Shown here: in pieces, positions 42,271 through 48,135 of the stretch | How the letters are laid out: each line of letters starts with the position of its first letter | Position numbering within the stretch: the first letter of the stretch is position 1 | DNA from: Scalindua sp964437425 | GTDB lineage: Bacteria > Planctomycetota > Brocadiia > Brocadiales > Scalinduaceae | Direction of reading: 5' to 3' | NCBI GenBank assembly: GCA_964437425.1 | Contig: CAYTGO010000021.1 | Coordinates: forward strand, 1 to 48,135 | Length of the DNA: 48,135 nucleotides | Translations under genes and position numbers: made by a program | Notes under the pieces: model-generated | What the model was told of the DNA's origin: nothing | The model's input: the letters and a program-made list of their open reading frames with translations, nothing else | The model's database searches: none

Positions 42271-42653
42271 TGATGGCTTTATCAGCAGAACAACTTGAGT
42301 CATGGGAGAAAGAGGCAGGGATCCACTTTGACAAACTTGAAGAGGTAGACGAAATGATTAATAGAAAGCTGGTGGACAGGAACCTTGCCAAGCGTATGGG
42401 CACCGTAGCAGAAGATAACATTCATATTTTAATATCAAAGCTATGGGACTCTCTGGATGGCACAGATTTATCAGGAATATGTGACATACTGGATAAAATT
42501 AAGAGAAAAGAATCTGATGGAGAGATAAAAAAAGGACTGGAAACAATAGCAGGAAGCAAAGGCGGTGATGACGCTTTAATAGAATCTATCAAAAACCATG
42601 ACGGCCATTTGCTCATGCTCGCTATGCAGGTTATAAGAAAACTATTGCCATGA
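42270..42653 (+). CDS. Small acidic protein of unknown function
   Basis: A 127-residue acidic, mostly helical protein (MMALSAEQLESWEKEAG to a final IRKLLP) that I do not recognise. It has no signal peptide, membrane segment or cysteine pair. The start is GTG at 42270, overlapping the nnrD stop, or ATG at 42273; AAGGAC lies 11-14 bases upstream of both. The coupling to nnrD and codon use like the neighbours support a real gene. Confidence 0.65.
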   Translation: MMALSAEQLESWEKEAGIHFDKLEEVDEMINRKLVDRNLAKRMGTVAEDNIHILISKLWDSLDGTDLSGICDILDKIKRKESDGEIKKGLETIAGSKGGDDALIESIKNHDGHLLMLAMQVIRKLLP

Positions 42654-42751
42654 TTAACGCAAAAATTAAATATTGCTTTATGAAACAAAATAATTTATAT
42701 GTTATTGGTTGAAAACAGAATTTTATCCGGATTATAAAGAGGTACTGAAAT

Positions 42752-43111
42752 ATGGAAACACCAAATCCCGAAGAGGACTATGAAGAATGGGTGGCAGTCA
42801 AGGAAGGTGATCAGGACTGGATGAAGGAGTTGGCAGACATGCTTACCGGGAAAGGTATACCTGCCGGTATGACACTCGCCCCGGGATGCAGCGCGGGAAC
42901 ATGTGGTTGCCGATTCATTATTCTGGTTGCCGAAAAGGATGTCCAGGCGGCACATGACTATATTGAAGAACATTACATGATCGTACACCCGGAACTCAGG
43001 GAATCGCAGGAATGGGCCGATCAGGACAAATGCCCGGCATGCGGACACGATGTTGGTAAGGACGCAAGGGAATGTCCTGACTGCGGACTACTTCTTATTA
43101 TTGAAGGATAA
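42752..43111 (+). CDS. DUF2007-like protein with C-terminal zinc ribbon
   Basis: The 119-residue protein has an N-terminal ferredoxin-like part that resembles DUF2007 (MKELADMLTGKGIPAG, then EKDVQAAHDYIEE), a CSAGTCGC cysteine cluster in the middle, and a zinc ribbon at the end (CPACG and CPDCG). DUF2007 proteins are called putative signal-transducing proteins but have no proven role. A GAGGTAC ribosome site precedes the ATG. It is followed by the converging unknown gene at 43159. Confidence 0.65.
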   Translation: METPNPEEDYEEWVAVKEGDQDWMKELADMLTGKGIPAGMTLAPGCSAGTCGCRFIILVAEKDVQAAHDYIEEHYMIVHPELRESQEWADQDKCPACGHDVGKDARECPDCGLLLIIEG

Positions 43112-43158
43112 CACCATCCGGTGGAAACGGTTTAATCCGTCTAAACTGCATGTGGTTT

Positions 43159-43838
43159 TTACCTGTCCCATCTGTCCATAAAGCTCTTAATATCGTTATC
43201 TGCAGAGCGTAAGATCTGCATGCAGATAAAGATGAAAACAGAAAATTGCCAGCAATCTTCCGGGCCAATAATAAGGCCGCAAGTAACATTTTCCTCTTTT
43301 TGCAGTTCCTGCGTGTATTTATCAATTGCCAGACTCAGCCTGCCTTCAAAAACATCAAGTGAGTATGTTTTATTATTATATTTAAATGNNNNNNNNNNNN
43401 NNNNNNNNNNNNNNNNNNNNNNNNNNNNNNNNNNNNNNNNNNNNNNNNNNNNNNNNNNNNNNNNNNNNNNNNNNNNNNNNNNNNNNNNCTCAGCCTGCCT
43501 TCAAAAACATCAAGTGAGTATGTTTTATTATTATATTTAAATGATGGAAACTCGATACCACGAACAAGAAAAAAATTGGTAATCATCTCCTGCTGTTTCC
43601 TGGAATCATCCCTGAAATCAAACCCATCAAGCTGAGCCGAACCCGGTGGAAGAAAGAGCGAGGGCTTTTCCACTAATATCTCTCCCTTACGAACCACACA
43701 ATCTCCCAGGTTAACTGAAGATTCAGCCAAAAAGATGTATGGCAAATGCGTAGTCTTGAGAGTATCAAGAGGCTTTACCCGTGGTCTTACCACTTCAGTA
43801 TGTTTAAGAGCTCTTTCCCAGGTCTTTTCAATATCCAT
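43159..43838 (-). CDS. Unknown protein of 174 aa, split by a false gap
   Basis: The reading frame begins with ATG at 43838 and is interrupted by 100 N at 43389-43488. The 55 bases on each side of the gap (43334-43388 and 43489-43543) are identical. Removing 155 bases gives one open frame of 174 residues, ending in TAA at 43159-43161 and reading FEGRLSLAIDKYT across the join. The protein is mixed and lightly acidic with two later cysteines (VTCGLI and GPEDCWQF) and a conserved-looking EKPSLFLPPGSAQ segment. I do not recognise the family. It lies 45 bases after the gene at 43884 and is probably co-transcribed with it. Confidence 0.7.
43334..43543. repeat. False assembly gap: identical 55-bp ends around 100 N
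   Basis: Bases 43334-43388 and 43489-43543 are identical and flank 100 N. The 55-base overlap is the same length as at 8738-8947, as expected from one assembler k-mer setting. Collapsing the copies restores the 43159 frame. Confidence 0.95.
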
Positions 43839-43883
43839 AACTTATCCGTATTAACATAAAAAATACAAAATTCCTGCCCCCTG

Positions 43884-44288
43884 CTACAATCCATTGTCCT
43901 GGCAAAATTTGTCAAGTTCACCTACCAATATACTCGTCTGCTCCAGTATATGGTTGCTTACCTTTTTGATTCTGTCGAGGTATTGGAAATAGTTGTGACA
44001 GACATCGTCTGATTCAAGGGCAAGTCCCACATCAAACGTAGGTACGACCTCATCATCAGGAAGAAAACTGGCAAGCTGCAGGAAACTTAACTGAAGAGTC
44101 CCGAACATTTCATCATCACTCGGCTCTGCAGTACCGACGTACATCAACTCAACCTTAATTGCCTCTTTTATCGTGTCTTTGTCATGTGGCAATAGTGATA
44201 TAAACCGGCCCTGAACATTTTTAGCAGGTTGTTCATTCAGAATCTTTCCATATTCTCTTACTATCTTTATTGCGTTCTCTAGATTCAT
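43884..44288 (-). CDS. Unknown acidic protein of 134 aa
   Basis: The 134-residue acidic protein (MNLENAIKIVREYG, later PSDDEMFGTLQLSF and a helical C-terminus ending in DKFCQDNGL) matches no family I know. It has no signal peptide or membrane segment. The ATG is preceded by GAGGAAAT, a fair ribosome site. It is first of a two-gene unit with the 174-residue protein. It may be a partner in some complex, but no context points to a function. Confidence 0.7.
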   Translation of the reverse strand: MNLENAIKIVREYGKILNEQPAKNVQGRFISLLPHDKDTIKEAIKVELMYVGTAEPSDDEMFGTLQLSFLQLASFLPDDEVVPTFDVGLALESDDVCHNYFQYLDRIKKVSNHILEQTSILVGELDKFCQDNGL

Positions 44289-44559
44289 ATTTCCTCCATA
44301 CTATTGTATAATCGAAATAATTTGTCTGAGACGAAGCATACACATGATTATATTTCGAAGCAGTATTATAACATAAATATAATTAAAAATCTCACTACTT
44401 TGTCATATGATTCAGTCTATTTAGATCACAATACTCTATTTCGCAAGATCGTATATAATCGGCCAGAAGAAAGATTTGACTTAGCGAAGCATCGCTAATT
44501 AAAAGGCAGTTTATAGAATGAAAGACTAAATATACGCCATGGCAGTTATGTAAAACGCT
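44289..44559. other. Intergenic region with TTAGCGA hairpin
   Basis: The 271 bases between bcp and the unknown pair include a 7-bp perfect hairpin (TTAGCGA at 44481-44487, TCGCTAA at 44492-44498, loop AGCA). It lacks a T-tract on either strand. It may help to end bcp transcription, but this is weakly supported. Confidence 0.45.
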
Positions 44560-45054
44560 TTACTCATTCTGAAGCTCTTTAAGGCGCTCCTTAACAACGT
44601 CCACATGCCGCGATTCTCCGTCTTTACGTTTAACACGAACTTTCACTTTGCTCCATATTTCAGCAATCTTACCCTCCGGAGAAATGATGAAGGTTGACCG
44701 GATTACCCCTTCGTACTCTTTGCCATAGTTCTTCTTCGTTCCCCAGGCACCGTATGCTTTGTGTACTTTTTTGTCCGGATCGCTCAGTAACGTAATACCC
44801 AGGTTCTGCTTTTCAATGAAGCGCCTATGCGACTCTGTGCTATCGGGGCTGACTCCAATTATGACCGCATTCAGTTTTTTGAAATCCTTGAATGACTCGG
44901 TGAAATCACAAGCCTCTTTTGTGCATCCGGAAGTATTATCTTTCGGATAGAAGTATAATACTATCCATTTACCCTTGTTATCTTTCAATGATACTTCTTT
45001 GTCATCCTGATTTTCTAAGCAAAAATCCGGGGCTTCTGTTCCGGCTGTAATCAT
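44560..45054 (-). CDS. bcp: Thioredoxin-dependent peroxiredoxin Bcp/PrxQ
   Basis: Bcp reduces hydrogen peroxide and organic peroxides with thioredoxin. The 164-residue protein shows the peroxidatic cysteine C44 and a second cysteine at C49 in SGCTKEACDF, the atypical 2-Cys PrxQ arrangement, and the KNYGKEYEGVIRSTFII segment. It lies downstream of the AhpC-type peroxiredoxin on the same strand, separated by 94 bases that hold a strong inverted repeat. Confidence 0.94.
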   Translation of the reverse strand: MITAGTEAPDFCLENQDDKEVSLKDNKGKWIVLYFYPKDNTSGCTKEACDFTESFKDFKKLNAVIIGVSPDSTESHRRFIEKQNLGITLLSDPDKKVHKAYGAWGTKKNYGKEYEGVIRSTFIISPEGKIAEIWSKVKVRVKRKDGESRHVDVVKERLKELQNE

Positions 45055-45071
45055 AATATTACCTCAATTTA

Positions 45072-45120
45072 AAAGTGCTCAAAGTTGTAGTAATTCTTAT
45101 TTTTCAACTTTGAGCACTTT
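45072..45120 (-). repeat. Perfect 16-bp inverted repeat between two peroxiredoxin genes
   Basis: AAAGTGCTCAAAGTTG (45072-45087) and its exact complement at 45105-45120 enclose a 17-base loop. It sits between the stop of the gene at 45149 and the start of bcp, both on the minus strand. Only four T follow it on that strand, so it could be a weak terminator, an attenuator, an mRNA-stabilising hairpin or an operator. Confidence 0.85.
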
Positions 45121-45148
45121 AGTTTACTTAAAACTTAATTGTTTCCGT

Positions 45149-45748
45149 TTATAATTCCTCAGAATGTGAAGATAGATAATCTGCCACGCCATCAGCTGTT
45201 GGCGTCATACCATCCTCACCCTTCTGCCAGCCGGCAGGACATACTTCACCATGCTTCTCGTGAAACTGTAAAGCATCAACTACACGAAGCATCTCATCTA
45301 CATTACGCCCGAGGGGAAGGTCGTTGACTGTCTGATGTCGAACATTACCGTCCTTGTCGATTAAAAATGACGCACGCAGAGCGATACTTGCAGGATGTTC
45401 AACCCCATATGCCCTGGTAATTTCATGGTTAACATCTGCTACTATCGGAAACTGTACCTCACCAATACCACCTTTATTAACAGGCGTATTTCTCCAGGCG
45501 TGATGACTGAATTGTGAATCGATGGAGACAGCTACAACTTCCACCTTTCGTTTCTTGAATTCATCCAATCGTTTGTCATGTGCAATTATTTCTGTCGGGC
45601 AGACAAATGTAAAGTCCAGCGGATAGAAGAACAGCACTACATACTTTCCTCTCAAATCTGATAACTTAAAGTCTTCCTTGATACTGCCGTCAGCCAGCAC
45701 GGCAGCAGCCGTAAAGTCCGGTGCTTCTTTAGTAACTAAAACGCTCAT
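45149..45748 (-). CDS. Typical 2-Cys peroxiredoxin (AhpC/Prx1-type)
   Basis: The 199-residue protein reduces peroxides. It has the peroxidatic cysteine C50 in DFTFVCPTE, the downstream FYPLDF and SHHAWRNTP segments, and a C-terminal resolving cysteine in EVCPAGW. The frame is open upstream to 45784, but the ATG at 45748 (MSVLVTKEAPDF) is right because AAGGAA lies about seven bases before it. No ahpF reductase gene is near; thioredoxin is the likely reductant. The glutamate dehydrogenase gene ends 67 bases upstream. Confidence 0.93.
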   Translation of the reverse strand: MSVLVTKEAPDFTAAAVLADGSIKEDFKLSDLRGKYVVLFFYPLDFTFVCPTEIIAHDKRLDEFKKRKVEVVAVSIDSQFSHHAWRNTPVNKGGIGEVQFPIVADVNHEITRAYGVEHPASIALRASFLIDKDGNVRHQTVNDLPLGRNVDEMLRVVDALQFHEKHGEVCPAGWQKGEDGMTPTADGVADYLSSHSEEL

Positions 45749-45815
45749 TTCAATATTCCTTTCTAAAAATAACATTAAAAACATTATACTTTTTCATATG
45801 TAAAAAAGTAATCTA

Positions 45816-46891
45816 TCATGGATATAATCCTCTGATTTTCTGTGCCTCCGCTATGCGGCTGATACCGATCATCCATGCCGCCATTCTCAAATCAATTTTC
45901 TTCTCTTGAGACATTGCCAAAACACTATTAAATACATTTGACATTATCTCTTTTAAGCGCTGATGTATCTCTTTCTCTTTCCAAAAATAAAACTGAAGAT
46001 CCTGCACCCACTCAAAATATGAGATGACTACACCGCCCGAGTTTGCGAGTATATCAGGTATCACACAAACACCACGCTCGGACAGAATCCTGTCTGCTTC
46101 AGGTGTCGTCGGTCCGTTTGCACCCTCAACTANNNNNNNNNNNNNNNNNNNNNNNNNNNNNNNNNNNNNNNNNNNNNNNNNNNNNNNNNNNNNNNNNNNN
46201 NNNNNNNNNNNNNNNNNNNNNNNNNNNNNNNNGAGCCTACATTTCCAAATCCCTGTATGGCAACTCTAAGCCCTTTCAGATCTTTTCCCTTAACCTTTGC
46301 TGCCTCTTCTACCATATAATAGACTCCTCTCCCCGTCCCTTCCTCTCTACCTAAAGAACCTCCCAATACCAACGGTTTGCCGGTAACAACTCCTAAGGTA
46401 GTATGGCCTTTCAACATACTGTACGTATCCATCATCCATGCCATTGTCTGCATATTAGTATTCATATCCGGAGCGGGTATATCTTCTTCCGGGCCGATAG
46501 CCCAGATAATTTCAGATGTAAACCTTCTGGTAAGCCGCTCTTTCTCTTTCAGAGACATTACTGCGGGGGTGCAACAAATTCCTCCCTTTGCCCCACCGTA
46601 TGGAAGCTGCATCAATGCACATTTCCAGCTCATCAACATGGCCAGAGCAGTGACCTCTTCAAGGTTAACGTTGGAGTGATAACGTACCCCTCCCTTTGAC
46701 GGCCCCAATGTAATATCGTGCTGAACTCTAAACCCTTTAAATACCTTAACTGCTCCGCTATCCATCTCAATAGGAATAGAGACTAACAATGACCGTTTGG
46801 GATATCGTAACCTTTCCAGAACATTGCCAGGCAGTTCCAGCTCGCCAGCAACAAGATCATATTGTTTTAAGACCGATTTTAGAAAAGGCAT
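45816..46891 (-). CDS. Glutamate dehydrogenase (Glu/Leu/Phe/Val family), with assembly gap
   Basis: The enzyme interconverts glutamate and 2-oxoglutarate plus ammonia. Residues 1-222 are intact: the substrate-binding PSKGGVRYH, the catalytic lysine K102 in PYGGAKGGI, the CAPDMNTNMQTM-like PAPDMNTNM, and the Rossmann start GFGNVG. Then 100 N (46133-46232) intervene. The sequence resumes at VEGANGPTTPEAD and runs to the C-terminus (YFEWVQDLQ to GLYP, TGA at 45816). By the family the hidden part should be about 85-95 codons (250-290 bases), so the N run is too short and the frame does not match across it. It follows the ferritin-like gene by 56 bases. Confidence 0.9.
46133..46232. other. Assembly gap (100 N), real sequence missing
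   Basis: The bases on the two sides do not match each other and encode non-adjacent parts of glutamate dehydrogenase. The run is a placeholder for a larger gap inside the nucleotide-binding domain. Confidence 0.95.
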
Positions 46892-46947
46892 TTTGAGTAA
46901 CCTCTTTCCTCATAAATTGTTACTTTATAAAGAGCGGCATTCACACT

Positions 46948-47433
46948 TCAAACTCCGTCTACATCGTACCACTCAGAGTTTTCAATCCAACTGTCAGGTT
47001 GTGACACTAGATTGACTATATTTTCCAGTAGAATACAATGGCCTTTTTCCTCTTTTGCTAACGTCAAAAATATTTCCTTTCTGTGTGGGTCTTTCTCCTC
47101 ATCTGCCCTCTCAAGATAAAATTTTTCACTATCTGCCTCAATCTCCATAGCCTTTTTGTAAAATTCCACCTGAGAAACATCAACATCAATCTCTTTCTCT
47201 TCTTTCATTTTCGAGAAAATATTTTTTATTTTTGTCAGCACCTCAGCATCCTTCGAATATTCTGTTTTATCATTCTTTTGCATATCCAGGATCACATTAT
47301 AGTGCTTAGCCTCAGACTCAGCCATCATAGTCAGTACACTCTTAATACCCGCATTCTCTGTCTTCTTAGCCAGATCCAGGTAATAATGCCTGCCATCCAA
47401 TTCCATTTGCATTGCAAACTTATATATATCCAC
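46948..47433 (-). CDS. Ferritin-like (rubrerythrin-type) diiron protein
   Basis: The 161-residue protein is a four-helix bundle with the ferritin-like pattern: a first-helix glutamate (MELDGRHYY), an ExxH pair at E41/H44, and a second glutamate and ExxH set (EIEADSEKFY and EEKGHCIL). This suggests a diiron site for peroxide or oxygen reduction or iron handling. It lacks the rubredoxin domain of rubrerythrin. The start is GTG, seven bases after GGGAGG. It is first of a run that includes glutamate dehydrogenase and two peroxiredoxins, which fits an oxidative-defence role. Confidence 0.85.
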   Translation of the reverse strand: MDIYKFAMQMELDGRHYYLDLAKKTENAGIKSVLTMMAESEAKHYNVILDMQKNDKTEYSKDAEVLTKIKNIFSKMKEEKEIDVDVSQVEFYKKAMEIEADSEKFYLERADEEKDPHRKEIFLTLAKEEKGHCILLENIVNLVSQPDSWIENSEWYDVDGV

Positions 47434-47999
47434 TTTGAGTCCTCCCTCTGCTTTCTATAAGTATTAGAGATTACTAATTGTTAACTTTCTAACTATGAAT
47501 ATTGCAATGTCCATACCAATAATATTTTTTCGTACACAAAAAATTTCGGCAAGGCATAAGCCTTAAATCTACAGTGGCTTATAGTTTTGTGCAAAAAAAG
47601 ATGAGACTTCATGCTCAATGTTTTTCCTCATAATTGCGAAATAATTTCGAATAGTCAAGTGTAAAAAACAGCTAGTATCGCAAATTATTCGTTTTACATG
47701 TGTGTCACAAAGCCACATGTTTATCCCTTGAATTGCATCTTAAGATTGTAAGATCCAATTAATAAAGTAGTTATGCAGCATTGATAATTTATTTTTGTAA
47801 ATGTTTTATTCATAGGCATAAAGATTGCGCCCACTCAATAGGTGCTGAGGAATTTAACATGCTAAAGAATATTTTTACTTCATATTCTCCGGGGAAAGAT
47901 GAAACCCGGAATAAATTATAAATCGTAGTCTTTATTATGAATTTGCTGGTTTTAAATTACTAATATTATTGCGAAATTGTCAGACAAGGAGGTGATACG
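47434..47999. other. 566-bp divergent intergenic region with inverted repeats
   Basis: The stretch between the ferritin-like gene (-) and the DUF2180 gene (+) is AT-rich. It holds a nested inverted repeat at 47535-47591, a CGAAAT/ATTTCG palindrome at 47637-47649, and ACATGTG/CACATGT arms at 47696-47702 and 47714-47720. A further TCCGGG/CCCGGA pair lies near 47890-47912. I see no open frame, tRNA or known riboswitch. Confidence 0.5.
47535..47591. repeat. Nested inverted repeat
   Basis: The outer arms are CACAAAA (47535-47541) and TTTTGTG (47585-47591). The inner arms are ATAAGCC (47556-47562) and GGCTTAT (47576-47582) around a 13-base loop. Both arms are perfect, but the left interior bulge is 14 bases and the right only 2, so folding would be asymmetric. 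Confidence 0.45.
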
Positions 48000-48135
48000 G
48001 TGAAATGCTATATCTGTAACAAGGCAGGTAAAAAGACTGATGCGATAGCGATATGTATTGTCTGCGGGATCGCTGTTTGTGAAGAACACCAGATTCGTGA
48101 GCAGGTGCCGGTAAAAGAGACATACAAATGGGGGC
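48000..48135 (+). CDS. DUF2180 zinc-binding protein (partial, cut by window end)
   Basis: The first 45 codons are present from GTG at 48000, behind AAGGAGGTGATACG, a perfect ribosome site. The protein starts MKCYIC and continues with CIVCG, VCEEH and the REQVPV segment, as in DUF2180, a small zinc-binding family found in archaea and some bacteria. Likely ligands are C3, C6, C19, C22, C27 and H31. Its function is unknown. The gene runs off the right edge. Confidence 0.75.
   Translation, partial: MKCYICNKAGKKTDAIAICIVCGIAVCEEHQIREQVPVKETYKWG

Noticed and set aside
44481..44498. TTAGCGA hairpin as the bcp terminator
   Set aside because: The stem is perfect but no T-tract follows on either strand, so it is recorded only as a hairpin in the intergenic description.
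46377..46699. Two overlapping plus-strand frames opposite glutamate dehydrogenase
   Set aside because: They are shadows of the conserved glutamate dehydrogenase frame and show no domain.
1..48135. CRISPR arrays, insertion sequences, integrases, toxin-antitoxin or phage genes
   Set aside because: None was seen. Direct repeats are limited to the gap flanks, and all clear genes are cellular housekeeping or unknown.

Overview
The window is one AT-rich bacterial scaffold segment of about 48 kb with dense housekeeping gene content. The gene set includes mcsA-mcsB-clpC, long-form serA, a hexulose-phosphate synthase/RraA fusion, a NosR-like flavin/iron-sulfur membrane protein, hemerythrin and ferritin-like diiron proteins, and a DUF2180 zinc protein. 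It suggests a strictly or mainly anaerobic planctomycete, plausibly of the anammox order Brocadiales (Scalindua-like). That placement is inferred from gene content and base composition; no rRNA is present to confirm it.

Layout. 1-4635 (+): rarA, a FAD/NAD flavoprotein fused to a membrane 4Fe-4S module, and a DUF547 protein. 4771-7062 (+): a B12-type radical SAM gene broken by an assembly gap, then a SprT-like/DUF2786 protein. 7150-9985 (-): a DnaJ-like chaperone and serA. 10357-16788 (+): a small CopD-like membrane protein, then a compact operon queD, hps-rraA, mcsA, mcsB, clpC with a clear promoter and an intrinsic terminator. 16855-20202 (+): radA and two overlapping paralogous lipoproteins with SHOCT repeats. 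20243-23637 (-): a consensus promoter, a long leader, then LysM/LytM lipoprotein, HIT protein, dgt and ispD. 23673-30934 (-): YhcC-type radical SAM protein, rpsU, thiL-tsaE-mutL, a two-gene hemerythrin operon, and a thymidylate kinase. 31092-32570 (+): an HtrA protease. 32598-34952 (-): topA. 35258-43111 (+): a PpiD/SurA-like chaperone, ribF, tRNA-Phe, ctpA, tsaD, larB, nnrD and two small proteins. 43159-47433 (-): two unknown proteins, two peroxiredoxins, glutamate dehydrogenase and a ferritin-like protein. A DUF2180 gene runs off the right edge.

Functional themes are protein quality control (McsAB-ClpC, DnaJ, HtrA, CtpA, PpiD-like), genome maintenance (RarA, RadA, MutL, dGTPase, TopA), t6A tRNA modification (TsaD, TsaE), and oxygen/peroxide/iron handling (hemerythrin, ferritin-like protein, AhpC-type peroxiredoxin, Bcp). 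No mobile element, CRISPR array or phage region was seen.

Four 100-N gaps are present. Two of them (8793-8892 and 43389-43488) are flanked by identical 55-base sequences. Collapsing each restores one intact reading frame (SerA of 526 aa and an unknown protein of 174 aa), so these are unmerged contig overlaps, not missing DNA. The other two (5577-5676 and 46133-46232) hide real missing sequence.

Points most worth a second look: the apparent circular permutation of the flavin domain in the 1396-3798 gene, the paralogous SHOCT lipoprotein pair, a TsaE gene without a standard start codon, a catalytically degenerate LytM protein behind a 190-nt leader, a palindrome inside the hemerythrin promoter that shares a 9-mer with the ferritin-like promoter, and a perfect 16-bp inverted repeat between two peroxiredoxin genes.
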